Source: Glaciozyma antarctica PI12 (lineage: Eukaryota; Basidiomycota; Microbotryomycetes; Kriegeriales; Camptobasidiaceae). From it: a stretch of 64,000 nt of DNA. Shown here piece after piece: positions 49,345 through 61,007 of the stretch (the first letter of the stretch is position 1; every line of letters starts with the position of its first letter). The stretch is from assembly GCA_002917775.1 (NCBI GenBank), contig KZ627149.1, positions 995,497 through 1,059,496 on the forward strand, written 5' to 3'. The position numbers were made by a program, and so were the translations under genes. The notes under the pieces are model-generated. The model was not told the origin of the DNA. It saw only the letters and a list, made by a program, of their open reading frames with translations, and did no database searches.

Positions 49345-50566
49345 ATGTCTCACTTCCTCCGTCGCGCCATGTCCACCCGTCCCGACCTCCGCACTGTCTC
49401 CCTCATCACTGGCGCCTCGAGCGGCTTCGGCCTCTCCCTTTCTAAGCTCATGGTCGCGCGCGGGTTCGTCACTCCCGCCTCGGCGTTGCGAGTCGAAGCT
49501 GACACAGGAGCAGCTCTAAGGTTGTACTGGGGGACATCAACTATGAGAAGGCGGCTGAGGCCGCAGAGGGGCTGAACAAGGGAGCTGGGGAGAAGTGCGT
49601 CTTCGTTTCGTCGGCGAGGGTTCGCGGGGAGCTGATGAGGTGGCAGGGTCGCGATCGCGTACAAGGTCGACACGAGCGTTTGGGAGGAGTAGGTCGACAT
49701 GTTTGCGGCTGGCAAGCGCGAGTTCGGAGGGATTGATTATGGTGCGTCCTCTCTGTCCTCCTTTGCGTCGCTAACACCTCGCAGTCTTCGCAAACGCCGG
49801 TTCGTCCCCCCCTACTCCTCTCTAATCACTGGCTGAGCTCTTTCACTTGCAGGAATCGGAGAAGACCCCTTCCTTCCCGCCACTCTCCCCAGCGACGGCA
49901 CGATCGTCAAGCCTTCGCTCAAGACGCTCGACGTAAACCTGAGCGGCCAGCTGTACTCGGGCGCTCTCGCTCTCCAGCACTTCGCGCAGCAAGCTCCAGG
50001 ACCGCACGGATTCAAGGGGAAGCTCATCTTCACTGCTTCCATCTTCTCCTTTGTGCGTCAATCTCGCTCCTCCGGTGTTCGAGAGCTGACGAAAAGCAGT
50101 ACCCCTGCGCGACTGCCCCCATGTACGCTGCTGCCAAAGCTGCGATCGCGAGCTTTACGCGCTCCTCTGCTGCGACGCACGGTGAGGATGGGATTACGAT
50201 CAATGCCGTTTGCCCCAACTTCGTTCGTGCGTCCCCTTTCCTTCCTCTGAAAGGCAGAGCTGATGGAGAGCAGGCACGGGAATCGCGTCGAAAGAGTTCT
50301 TCGACATCCTCGAGTCGAAGCAGTTGCTCACGGATCAGAAGTTCGTTGACGAGGCTTTCGAGGTTCGCTCGCTCTCGCTCCTCTCATGACAGCACTCCTG
50401 ACTGACTTTGGAACGCAGAGCCTCCTCGGCGACAGCAAGTCGAACGGCTTGACAATCGCAGTCAATCAGCACGGCGTCTCCACGCATCCTCAAGTAAATA
50501 AATAAATAAAAATCTCGTGAAGGAACGCTCGCTGATCACGTTTCGCTGTAGGATCCGTACAAGTAA
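49345..50566 (+). pseudogene. Short-chain dehydrogenase with an in-frame stop
   Basis: The start at 49345 (or 49369) gives RTVSLITGASSGFGLSLSKL, the Rossmann motif of classical SDRs. After introns it continues SKVVLGDINYEKAAEAAE, KVAIAYKVDTSVWEE, then a TAG at 49690-49692, and in the same frame VDMFAAGKREFGGIDY, FANAG, DGTIVKPSLKTLDVNLSGQL, KLIFTASIFSF, YAAAKAAI (the catalytic YxxxK) and GITINAVCPNF, ending NQHGVSTHPQ-DPYK at the TAA 50564-50566. Everything except the TAG looks like a working 15-hydroxyprostaglandin-dehydrogenase-like enzyme. A single CAG-to-TAG change would explain it; a sequencing error or read-through are alternatives. The SDR at 27 kb is a near relative. Confidence 0.7.
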
Positions 50567-50758
50567 TAGCGAGAATCGCGCCCCCCTCGAGACGGCCATC
50601 GCAATGCTCGCAGCTGGGCAGCACTGAGGAGGTCGGAGGAAGGGTGTGGTTGTTCGCAATGTACATAGTTCGTCCGTCTCGCGCACCTCCTCTTGCTCTC
50701 GCGACTCTCAAATGCAAAAACGAATTCCAACCCCACCGAAACCAAACCCTCCCCTCCT

Positions 50759-53017
50759 TTAGATCTTGCTCTGCGCCAAAAACACCCTCTTGCTGAATAA
50801 GTGACTGACAGGCGCAGGTTCCTGCGCCGGATCCGTGATCTTGATCGGCTTCCTCGCCTCGATAGGAACGTAATCCCTCTTGGGTTCACCGAGGTAGATC
50901 TGGCGAGGTCGCCAGATCTTGACGCCGCCTTTCTGGAGCATCATCTGGCGCCTGAGAGGGGTCGTTAGTGCTGCTGAGGGGGAGGGAGGGGGGACGGACC
51001 AGTGAGCGAGCCAGCCTACGACGCGGGGGACGGCGAAGAGGACGGGGAAGAAGTCTTGAGGGAAGCTGTTGCGTACGAAAATCAGCCAGGTCGCTCTCGG
51101 GAGTAAAGGGAGGGTACGAACCCCATGGCGCGGTAGATGAGCCCACTCCAGAAGTCGACGTTGGGATACAGGCGGCGTTCGACGAAGTAAGAGTCCTTGA
51201 GCGCAATATCGTGGAGTGCGATGGCGGTTTCGAGCAGCTCGTCGCGGCCGGTGACGGCAAAGACCTGGGTGCGAAGGATGAGGACGGTTTGAGCTCATGG
51301 AAAGGAGCGAGAACGTACCTCCTCGGCGGTCTTGCGAATGATGGCGGAGCGGGGGTCACTGGTGCGGTAGATGCGGTGACCGAAGCCGGAGAGGACGACC
51401 TGCGAAGCGGCAGTCAGATTCGTGAGATCAGTTTGGCAGTGACGAGAGACTCACCTCCTTACGCTTGACCTTCTCGATAAACTGCGTCAAACGTTAACCG
51501 TCAGCGTTTTTTCCAGCTTCGGAAGGACGAATGCACGCACAGCAGGGACGTTCTCCGGGCTGCCAATAGTGATGAGCATGCGAATGACCGCCTCGTTGGC
51601 TCCTCCGTGAAGAGGGCCGTAGAGCGCCGCGCAACCTGCGGAGACAGCCGAGTAGGGGTCGACGAGCGTCGAGCCAGTCTGAAGGACGGCAGAAGCACTA
51701 GCGTTCATCTCGTGGTCCGCGTGGAGGAGGAAGAGGACGTCGAGAGCCTGCGCACACGATCAGCTAGCTTCTCCTTTGCAGGGGATAGGAAGACGCACCT
51801 TGGCGAGGACGGGGTTGGGCTTGTAGTCCTGCGAACGAGTGCGGTTTAGCTGAGTCCAGGAGGAGAAAGGCAGAAAGGACGTACGCGCTCGTTCAGGTGA
51901 TCGAGCAGGTAAAGGAACGTCGAGGTGTAGTCGAGTCCGAGGGGAGGCTGGTTGAACGGCCTTCCTTGTCGGATTCGGTACGCCATCCTGAGGACGCAGC
52001 CTGTCAGCTCGTTCACAAAAACGCGCAGAGGTGCGGGCTGGACTCACGCCGCGAGAGAAATGCTCTTTCCGAGCAGGCGGAAGATCTGCTTGTCCATGAT
52101 GGCGAGACTGGCAGTCGTTCCAGCCGTGAAGAGCTTCTGGCCCTGGAGGGAGGGGTTGGCTTCGGGCGCGAAGGCACCGAGGGCGGCAAACGAGGAGGTG
52201 AGAATCGACACTGCGAGTACGTTAGCTCGAGCTCGTCAAGTTGAGGTGGGAAGAGAGCGTACTCGGGTGTGCATCGTACCGGAATGCACCAACAACCTCG
52301 TCGATATCGCGGTGGACGTAGGTGTGGTGCAGGACCTCGCCCTCGAACAGGTTAAATTGCTGGGGCGACGGGAGCTCGCCGTATATAAGGAGATAGGCGC
52401 TCTCCAAGAACGTGCTCTTCTCCGCCAACTGCTCGATGGGGTAGCCACTGCAGCCGTCGACGTTAGCTCAGCTCTCGAGCGCAGCCTCACCCCTCCGCCG
52501 CACTTACCGGTACCTCAGGATGCCAGCCTCGCCGTCGATGAAGGTAATCCGGGACTGCACCACCGCAGTGTTCATGTATCCTGATTAGAAGCATCAGCTC
52601 AAGCTCTCGGCGGCCCTGTCCCCGAGTCGGTCAAGCCCGTGATAGAACCAACGTTCACCAGCTCCCAGCCTTCCACCACTGCTACCACTTCCCCCAAATC
52701 CTTCCCTGCTCCCTCCTAATCCACTCGGGCACAGCGCAGTCCTGAGGAACAGCCAGGAGAGCAGCTCACCAGGGTCGTACACACGCAAGCCAGCCTCGAC
52801 CTCATCCTCAGCCCTGTCGGTCGGAACGGTCGTCGAGAGTGCCTTGAAGGCCGTCGCAGGAATGGAGTTGTTGGTGATAGGAATCTGAACCGTCTTGCCC
52901 GTTCGGTTGTCTGCGTCTGCGTTAGCTCAGTTGGGCACTTGTTCGTGAGCTTGCGAGCAGCTCACCGGTCACGGTGATGCTCTGGCTCGTAGCCTTGGGC
53001 GGCACAGGGATTCCCAT
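50759..53017 (-). CDS. CIT2: Citrate synthase, probably peroxisomal
   Basis: Joins acetyl-CoA and oxaloacetate into citrate. The ATG at 53017 gives a short start ([19 protein letters not shown]) with no mitochondrial presequence. Then [32 protein letters not shown], CoA- and substrate-site regions ([18 protein letters not shown]), [15 protein letters not shown] (first His), [16 protein letters not shown] (second His), [13 protein letters not shown] and [15 protein letters not shown] (Asp). It ends LAQSKI, stop 50759-50761; SKI is a PTS1-like tripeptide, fitting a glyoxylate-cycle, peroxisomal enzyme. Many small introns. An extra 5' exon that could add a leader (upstream of 53017) cannot be excluded. 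The gene converges on the SDR pseudogene. Confidence 0.88.
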
Positions 53018-53433
53018 CTTGCTGAAGTTGTCCAACTGAGAGCGGTTGGGGAAGGAACGAACGCCTAATCGAATTCGAGACAAGGTCGGCGTTACCGCTG
53101 GAAATCGGGCAGGGACGGAGCAGGTTCTGCCGTGGCTTGGAATTCGAACGGCAGTCTCATCCGAGGGACTTGGGGGGTCTCGGTGGGGGCCCAGCTGGGG
53201 GAGGTGAGGAAAGGCGGAGGACGCGACGTGTTTTGGGGCAAGGAGCTGTTGGGTGCTGGTGGTCGAGCTGTTCTTGTTTCGAGCGATGGCAGGGCTCAGA
53301 GTGCTCGTATAGATCTGCTGAAAGCACCTCCATCAAAGAACGGAGACGAGGGAGGTTCGACCTGACTGAGCGACTCGGAGCTGGTCCTTCGAGACGCGTC
53401 CCCCTCCTTGCCTTCGCCCACACTCGTCTCAAC
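53018..53433. promoter_or_regulatory. Divergent region between citrate synthase and family-A gene A2
   Basis: 416 bp between two divergent starts. A Gly-rich open frame on the plus strand (53132-53365) has no recognisable content. It must hold both promoters. Confidence 0.4.
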
Positions 53434-55304
53434 ATGCCACCCCAGACCCGCACCAGCAAGAAGACCAATGCCACTGCACGAAGCGACCCGGTGGAGTTCG
53501 TCCCCGCTCAGCTCACTGGAGCCTTCGGACGCCTCGTGAGTACTCGCTACCTCAGCTCCAGGACTCGCGCTCACCGAACCCTCCTACCAGCCCATCGAGA
53601 CTCTCCTCGATATCCTCACCCAGTGCGAGCCGAAGAGCGTCGCCAATCTCCTTGGGACCTGCAGAGCTCTCCGACAGGTCGCCACTCAGGTCCGTCTCGC
53701 GTTCATCCTCGCCACTCCCGGACTCAGCTGGTCTTACGTCTACCGCAAGCTCTACCACACCACGCTTGCGCTCCTCTCTCGCAAGGATAACCACCCGCTT
53801 CACTCCCCCGCGAAGAAGTCCGCCAAGAAGGGCGAGGTCGTCTACTTCTCCGCCGACAAGAGCCTCCCGATCGAAGCGGTGTACTCCTGGAAGGTAAATA
53901 GATTGCGAACGGGTGAGGGAGAGGGAGCTGACGTCCTCCGCGCAGCTCCAATACCAAAGCCTCGTGCTTTGGCACGTCGCACGCTGGTCGAGTTACGCCT
54001 CGATGTGGTATGGATACGGATACGGGAAGCAGGCATCAAACACTGCATGGATTGCGGGATCAAGGACACCGAAGCGGAGCTGGGAGCGGTACCGGAATGG
54101 GAGGTTCGCTTCTGTTTGCTCTGCCTCGCTAAGCGCGTTCTCGCGCACGCCACTCCTCTCCCCTACCTAACCCTGCGCCTCATCCAGGAATCTCGTCATC
54201 AATTCCAATTTCTCGATCTACCACCTTACGGAGAACGACGTCCAAGGTCTTCAAAGCGTCGACTTCGTCACCGAGGTTCGCACAATCACTTCCGAATCGC
54301 GCCCTCGCTGACCCGAATACCAGACCGGACTCGGTATCGTCAGCCCCAAGCCTTTCTACTGCGTTCTTCACCTCGTCTCCCTCGCGCGCGAGAAGCGCGG
54401 CGCCTTCGAAGGACCTCGCCCGATCGCAGACGAAAAGGACAAGGCGTGCCAGGCTCGCGAAGACCTTGTCTCGACTGCGACGCTCTTGCACGCGGGGCTT
54501 CCCTGGACCGAGCACATCTTGGCGAGTAGCACAAGCACTACGAATAACTTCTTTTGCGAAGAGTTCGAGCACTTCATCAATGCGAAGTCGTTCAAAAAGG
54601 GGTACGCCATCTTTCTTTCTCGCCTCTCCATCGCTTTTGACATCTCTCACGACAGCTACCACCTCAAGAGGCGTCCAATCGCAGAGATCCTTGACGAATA
54701 CGCCTTGTTCATCTCAGAGACCGGCCACGACACCAGGAGCGGGCGAAGGGCCGCCGCCATCCAGCCCTCGTCAACTCCCGGACCTCGTCTTCTCCCCAAC
54801 CCCCTCCCTCCGATCGCAGCTTTCACCACCCTCCGAACATCAGCTCTCTGCGTCGCAGTAAATCCTTTGCGAGTTGACCTCTTCCCTCTGCGTGGCGACC
54901 CTGCGCGCCTGGCGAACCTCGTCATGACCATGCAGGTTTACGTCCTCGACCCCGTCTCGCACGCCGGGGACCTCCACAATATTATCAACGACCTCCGCCG
55001 CTTCACCGCTGCCGATACCTGCCGCAAGCCTCGCAGCGACCTCGACTTGCCCGACTGGACGACGCGGGACGTCAGCGAACTCGTCGCGACTGTTACGACT
55101 GCTGGAGGTTCGGCGCCGAGCTTCCGGAAGACGAAGAGGATTCGCATCCTGGCGCAGATCGATGCGATCGTGGGGGGACCGTTGGGGACCGTTGGGGCGA
55201 TGAAGTTGCCTGTGTCGAGGACGGGTGCGCTCAATCTGGCGGAGCATTGGGGACAAGGGTTCTACAGGACGGGAGTGACGACGGATATCCTCGAGGAGGT
55301 GTAA
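53434..55304 (+). CDS. Family-A F-box-like protein, copy A2 (C-terminally shortened)
   Basis: Start MPPQTRTSKKTNATARSD, then FVPAQLTGAFGRL, the F-box-like exon (IETLLDILTQCEPKSVANLL, TCRALRQVATQ), VYRKLYHTTLALLSRKD, SPAKKSAKKGEVV, and the zinc-type element (CMDCGIKDTEAEL...VRFCLLCLAK). Before the first Cys pair a 41-nt stretch (about 53990-54030) bounded by GT and AG must be removed to keep frame with A1; it is either a minimal intron or an insertion. The intron after CLAK has a GC donor (GCGCGT). Later exons: YCVLHLVSLAREKRGAFEG, YHLKRRPIAEILDEYAL and MQVYVLDPVSHAGDLHNII. The frame stops at 55302-55304 (GTG TAA), about 120 residues before the A1 end. Sequence to 55527 still resembles the A-family 3' region and an acidic tail (YYDDSDEEYGFYEG). 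Confidence 0.65.
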
Positions 55305-55743
55305 ACGCGTGAGTCTGGTGGCGGGGCGTCGGAGAGCTACCGGGCTGACGAGGTTGCAGAATCGATGAAGGAACGCAAGATCTCGCTCGCAAGGATCGGG
55401 AAGCGAGCGCCTACCTCGAACCACACCTCCAGCGCAGATAACTTGGCCCGGTCGAGCGTACTATGACGATAGCGATGAGGAATACGGCTTTTACGAAGGG
55501 TGCCCCGACTGTGGAGGGTACCACTAGGGGGATAGCGAGGAGGTTCGTGCTGTTTTGTTACTGAATGAAGTCGATTGAGTTTAGTTCACCTTTTCGATAG
55601 AGTCCGCCGGTACTGCGAGAGAGAAGTGAGGCTCGGTATGCGTTTGAAGTCGTCGAAAGCGGAGAATAGTGCGCCGAAAGACGCAAAGAGCCAAAGCGCA
55701 CATCGCTGCTCGCCGGCGACGCTCTCTCGAAAGCGGGAACGAA

Positions 55744-58227
55744 TCAAGCTTGCAGCACCACCACGACTTCGCACATCCATTCGCCCCCTCCGTCGCGCTC
55801 AGCTGGAGCAACCTCTCGACGATCTCGTCCTTCGTTCCCAGCAGCGAGAGGTCCAGCTTGTCGAGGTCCATTGGTTCCCTCGGCTTTTTTCGGCGAGTAG
55901 TAGCTGGGACAATGGAAGTCGACGATATGGAGAGTCTGTAAGAACTTCAGATCAGACCGAGCCCGTCACGGTAAGAGAGACGCGGAAAGGACTCACCATC
56001 TGCTTCCAGGCACGACAGGTGTTGCCGAGCCCTGCTCCCCCGTAATGCCCCGAGCTAGACTTGGCGGTACAAACGAAGCCGTTCCCGAGCGCGTCTAGGT
56101 CGTCCTTCGTCACCGTTCCCTCGTCGAGCCCCGCCAGAGCCGCCAGCTCGCCAACGATCGCCATCCCGTCCTCGTGAATCGAGTACGGCTCCGCATAAAA
56201 CAATCCCGCCTCGTCCTCGACTTTCTTCCCGTTATAATCTTCGCGCACCGTTTCGCAAGCGTGTCGTACAAGAGCTTGGAAGGTGTAGGGCGTCTTGTCG
56301 CACTTGCAGCGGAAGAGCGAGGGAGGGGCGATCCAGGATGGCGCCGACGAGGTCGGAGGGGTAGGGAGACTGGGCGGGGAGGTTTTCGAGTAAGGGAGAG
56401 GTCGAGTTGGCGGAACGGAGGGTGGCGAGGAAGAGTTCGAAAAGGTCGTCCCTAAGCGCCGTAACCGAGTAGGCGAGTTCGTCGCTGAGCGAAGGAATGA
56501 TGTCGACGAGGGAGGAGTTCTCGTCAAAAATGACATCGACGGGAAACCAGAGCGGTTGGACGCAGTCGAGGAAACGGAAGTTGCTGAAGGGCGGGAGCGC
56601 GACGACGGTCGCCTCGTTGCGAAGGTCATGGTACTTTGAGCGAAGATGCTGCTTCCGCTGCTTCCTCGCTTCGGCGTTCTCGACGGCGACGCGTTCCGCT
56701 TTCTTCTGCTGAAAAATGGCTTCGAGCGCAGGTTTGGTCGTCTTCCAGGCTGTGCGAGGGCGTCGGTCAGCGTTGCCGAGGAAAGGCGCGAAACATCGGA
56801 CCTTGGTCGGTGAGAGGCTTGACGAGCTTGAAGAGATGGTGCTTCTGCCATTCGTCGATAGCGAAGCTGCGAAGAAAGCGTGAGCGTGATTTGAGGAGAG
56901 TACGGATGGGACGGAAAGACGAACTCGCTGTCTCCCCATCCGTCGAGGCGGAAGCGTCGTTCGATCCTGATCGTGGAAGACGGGTTAGAACTGCATATGC
57001 TAGCTGTTGGAATGGCTCACTCCTCTCGGCGAGCCTCCTTGACCTCATGGCGAATGCTCTCCTTCTCCTCCACCGCAGCCTCGGCCCATTCCTGGAGCGC
57101 GGTCGCATCCTGTGATTCCAAAGTCAGATCCAGCTCCCAATGTAAAACGGGACGAGAAGATCGCACCTTCATAGCGGTGGCCTTGATTACGACCATCTCC
57201 GCGACAAACTCGTCCTCCTCTCCTCGGACCACGGCGTCGTGCAATTTCTCGTCCATAACGTCCGCGTGAGGAGCATAGTAGTGGCTGTATAATTCGTTCA
57301 CATCTGCTCCATATGATGAGGACACAAAAGCAACACCAGAGGAGGCAGAACGCACCCCCTCGTCCGGGAAGACATTCACGATGCTGGGATGCCGCCCGGG
57401 CACGAGCTGGTAGCCTATAACTACGCTTGAACTGCTAAATCGGTCAGCATCACACCTCTGTGTCTGCTCACTTGAAGGAGAACGCACAAATCCTCGTCGC
57501 AGGACTTGCAGAGCCGAACTCGGAGCGAGTAGTACGTCGTAAGCTTGTGCTTCTTCGTTCCGCACTCCTGCAAAAGCTCCAATATCAGCGATACTCTTTG
57601 CTCCCGCCTATCACAACTCACATAGCAGGTCTTGCCGTGCATCAACTCGGCATACTCGAGGAGGTTGAAGTCGGTCGCCGTGAGCTCCGGTAGTCCGCTG
57701 TTCTCCCTGGCTGACTCCCAGATCGACTTGGAGGAGCGAGAGGTGAGGAGAGCTCGGAACTGCTTGCTGCATCGAGAGAGCGAGTGGACGGTTTCGAAGT
57801 CGGCAGCGCGGCAGATCTGGTGGCCAGGAGGCGCCAGTCGTGTTCGACGCCACACCGCACGTCGGAGGGAGAGATACCTCGGCAACAATCTCCAGGGATA
57901 GAGCAGTAAGTCCTTCGTACTTGGCCTGCAGCCTCGTCAGCTCCGTCCACAACCAGGCGGAAGACCCCCGTAGGAGACTCACCCTCTTGCCCTTGCCTGA
58001 GGCTTTCTTGCCGGGATCCGAGATACGCTTCTTCTTCGAGGCTCGCGCTGCAGGTAGTAGAGGTAGCCACGGGTCAGCTTGTGGTCGCGGAGGAGGTGAG
58101 TCGGCCAGGAAGCGGACGCGACTCCGGGAGGGAAGGGAGACTCACGCGCTGGGACGCACTCGTCCTCGAGAGGCTCCTCGTGCTCCGAGAGCTCTCCGCC
58201 GTAGTCACCCTCGTCGTAAGGCTGCAT
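55744..58227 (-). CDS. Family-B F-box protein, copy B1
   Basis: Putative SCF substrate receptor of a widespread basidiomycete F-box family. The ATG at 58227 gives an acidic start (MQPYDEGDYGGELSEHEEPL), an intron, then a Lys-rich stretch and the F-box (YEGLTALSLEIVAEICRAAD, FETVHSLSRCSKQFRALLTS, RSSKSIWESARENSGL). The zinc element follows: CYECGTKKHKLTTYY, then LRVRLCKSC. Further exons: DVNELYSHYYAPHADVMDEK, ATALQEWAEAAVEEKESIRH, RIERRFRLDGWGD, AWKTTKPALEAIFQQKKAER, a middle domain (FDENSSLVDIIPSLSDELA) and an end CRAWKQM-TLHIVDF with stop 55744-55746. An overlapping frame at 55581-55871 reads DLDKLDLSLLGTKDEIVERL, like a SAP motif, so the last exon could be longer. Head-to-head with A3, 142 bp apart. 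Confidence 0.75.
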
Positions 58228-58369
58228 CGTGCACTGGACAGGCGAGGGGGAGGAAGGAAAGGAGGCGAGGAACTAGCCCGCGCTCGCGCCTCCGCTCAGT
58301 CTCTGACCCCATTGTTTGGGCGTTTTGGCTCGAATCGGTGCTTGCTCTTCTTCCACACGCTCCCTCGTT
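58228..58369. promoter_or_regulatory. Bidirectional promoter of the B1/A3 pair
   Basis: 142 bp between the B1 start (minus) and the former A3 start codon (plus). It corresponds to 63440-63562 of the B2/A4 pair. No single site was identified. Very short for two independent promoters, so shared control is likely. Confidence 0.55.
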
Positions 58370-60781
58370 ATAGCACCGAAGGCTCGCACCACCAGGAAGG
58401 CCAAGGTCACCGTCAGCGATCCTGCTCCTGCTCCTGCCGTCATCCCCGCCCGGCAGCCTCTCTCTGGTGTACTCGCTCGCCTGGTGAGTCCATGCCCTCG
58501 CGTGCAGAGACCTCTTTTGACCCAGTCGTGCTCCTGGTTCTAGCCCACCGAAACTCTCCTCGACATCCTCTGCGAGTGCGACCCGGAGAGCGTAGTCAAC
58601 CTCCTCGCCTGCTGCAGAGCCCTCCAACAGCTTGCTTTCCAGGTCCACCTTTCTCCACTTTCGCCGCGGTTTCGAGCTGATTTCGAGCGTGTGCAGAACG
58701 AGCGATACGTGTACCGAAAGCTCTACCACACCACTTTCGTGCAGCTTCCTCGTCTTCGTTGCGGTCGGGCTCCCCCTCCCCATCATTTTCTCTACTCGCC
58801 CTCCAGGAACAAGATCACCGAGAAAGGAGAGGTCGCTCGCTTTCCAGCGGCCGAGCTGCTACCCGCAGAAGCTATCTACTCCTGGAAGGTGAGCCAAGTC
58901 AACGCTGGACTTCGCAGGTAATGCCTCGCTAACTCCTTTTGTGCAGACTCAGTACCTACGCTTCGTCCTCTGGTCCGCAAGCTATCGCTGCATGGACTGT
59001 CACGCCACTTGTAGCGAGGCTAACTTCATGGGAGCACCTGCATGGGGCCTTAATTTTTGTTCCATTTGTCTGGCGAAGTAGGTGCATTCCTCCCCGTACC
59101 ACCCCCGTCGAGTCTAATCTCTTCGTTCTCAGGAATCTCGTCAACAAGTCGAACGTTTCCGCGTACCACCTTACGGAGAACGATGTTCGAGGCCTGCAGA
59201 CTGTCGACTTCGTCACGCCGGTGCGTTCTCCTCATGTACCCCCGACGCCGAACGCCGACCTGATTCGGATCGCAGGGCGGAGTCAGTCAAGCCGGCCCCA
59301 AGCCGTTGTACTGTGGTCTTCATTTCGTGAATCTCTCGCGCGCGACAAGCACGGATTCTTCGACGCCAGATCACGGACGACCAGGAGAAGGCGCACCAGG
59401 CTCAAGAAGACCTCGTCTCGACTGCGACGTTCCTTCACGCTGGTCTCCCGCGGAACGCAATTGTTTCAGCTAGCAACAGCGCTTCGAAGAACGACTTTAC
59501 GAAGGAATTCGAGCACTTTGTCAGTTCCACGCCGTTTACGAAGGGGTGCGTACATTTTTCGTCCCTTGTCGCTCTCACTAACCTCGCTCTTCACAGGTAC
59601 CACCTCAAAAAGCGTCCCATTTCCGACATCTTGAGCGACTGGGTCTCCTTCGTCTCAACCGATCGACACCTCCTCGCCAGGCTGGGCAGCAAAACTCTCC
59701 CGCTTTACCGCTCGCCTACACCCGGACCAGCTTCTCCCACTCCTTCCTCCATATACGCCTTCGTCTTTCTCCGCACAGCAGCCCAAAAGGAGCGCGTCGA
59801 CCTCTTCCCTGCGTACGGCAACCCTGCGCCTCGCGACCCTCGCTGCGAAGATGAAGGCGTTCGTCGTCGCCCCCGTCTCGCACGCTCGCGAACTCAAGAC
59901 AATTATCGACGATCTTCGCTACTTCAAGGCCGTTGCTACCCGTCGCAAACCTCGTGGGACGGTCCTGCTGTCGAGCTGGAAGACGCGGAACCTCGATGAT
60001 CTCCTCGCAGCGGCGGTAGCGTTGCCTGATATGGCGAACGCGAAGCGGGTTCGCGCCCTGGCGCAGATTGGAGCAGTCATCGGTCACCCAGTCGAGGCCG
60101 TCGATGCGGCGACGTTTCCGGCGACGAGGGATGCGCACGGTGCGGACACGAAGCATTGGGGTCAGGAGTTCTACCGGCACGGAAGCCTACAGATGTTCTC
60201 AAGGCTATCTACGGACGTGAGTTGGCTCTACTACAGTTTTGATGCCTAGACGCTGACAGTGGGAAGGTAGAGACGCTTATGGAGCGCAAGATCGCTCTCA
60301 AGACGATGGGAATCCGCGCGCCCACCTCGAACGGCAGTCTCACGGACCAGATATTTGCTGAGCATAGCTTGCTGTGAGCTCTCAACTCTCCTGCTCCTCT
60401 TTCAGAACGGTGACTGACCTCTCTACGCAGTCTCAGCCCGACATACACTTTCAACACCAACCTCGGCCCCATCCTCTCGTTCAGAACCAAGCCCTCTCGG
60501 AGCGCCTACGAGCAGGAGATTCATCGCACTATGAGCTACGTTGACGCGGGAATCATCTCGCGGACGAGTCTCTGGGCCGTGTTGGAGCAGCTGCGGTACG
60601 CCCTCGCGTCTCCGTCTGTTTCAAGCGGGGCTGACTACCGCTTTATAGAAGCTCGTGCTATTGCAAAGGCAGGCTTGGATACCAGTGTGTTACTGATGGC
60701 TGGTGCGGTCTCCCTTTCCGGCAGGAGACGGCGGTGCGAATGGCTGATCTTTGCGACGCAGGTGCTTTGTGCGGTCGGTAG
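58370..60781 (+). pseudogene. Family-A F-box-like gene, copy A3 (damaged)
   Basis: Reads AP-KARTTRKAKVTVSDPAPA, then PLSGVLARL, the F-box-like exon (TETLLDILCECDPESVVNLL, CCRALQQLAFQ), YVYRKLYHTTFVQLP, the zinc-type element (RCMDCHATCSEAN...LNFCSICLAK, near 58990-59080) and NLVNKSNVSAYHLTEND. At the position of the A4 ATG it has ATA (58370-58372), and no in-frame ATG precedes it. The exon near 59290-59410 needs at least two frame changes to follow the family (KPLYCGLHFVNLSR, then ARDKHGFF, then TDDQEKAHQAQEDLVSTATF). Another lies near 60185, between YRHGSL and DVLKAIYG. The end of the family (YEQEIHRTMSYVDAGIIS) is still present. At least four lesions, so probably not functional unless the assembly is faulty. 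Confidence 0.7.
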
Positions 60782-61007
60782 GAAGGAAAGATGAACTGAA
60801 TCGGACTCGTCGTCGCCGGGGATAACGAGTTGTAACGAATCGATTGTATGAGCTATTGGTCAAGGAGCAGGAGAGGCATCTGCGTGCGCGCGACCGATAA
60901 CGTCTTTCGCGGAACTCGTCTCGAAAGACGCAAATTCTGAGTCGCGGACTCTCTCGCGCAGCGAATCGACGATGCTCTCCCAGCGCCTGAACAAAGACTT
61001 GCAATCC

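Noticed and set aside
50490-50515. AAAT tandem repeat as a regulatory element
   Set aside because: It sits inside the last intron of the SDR gene just after the donor and is a short simple repeat.
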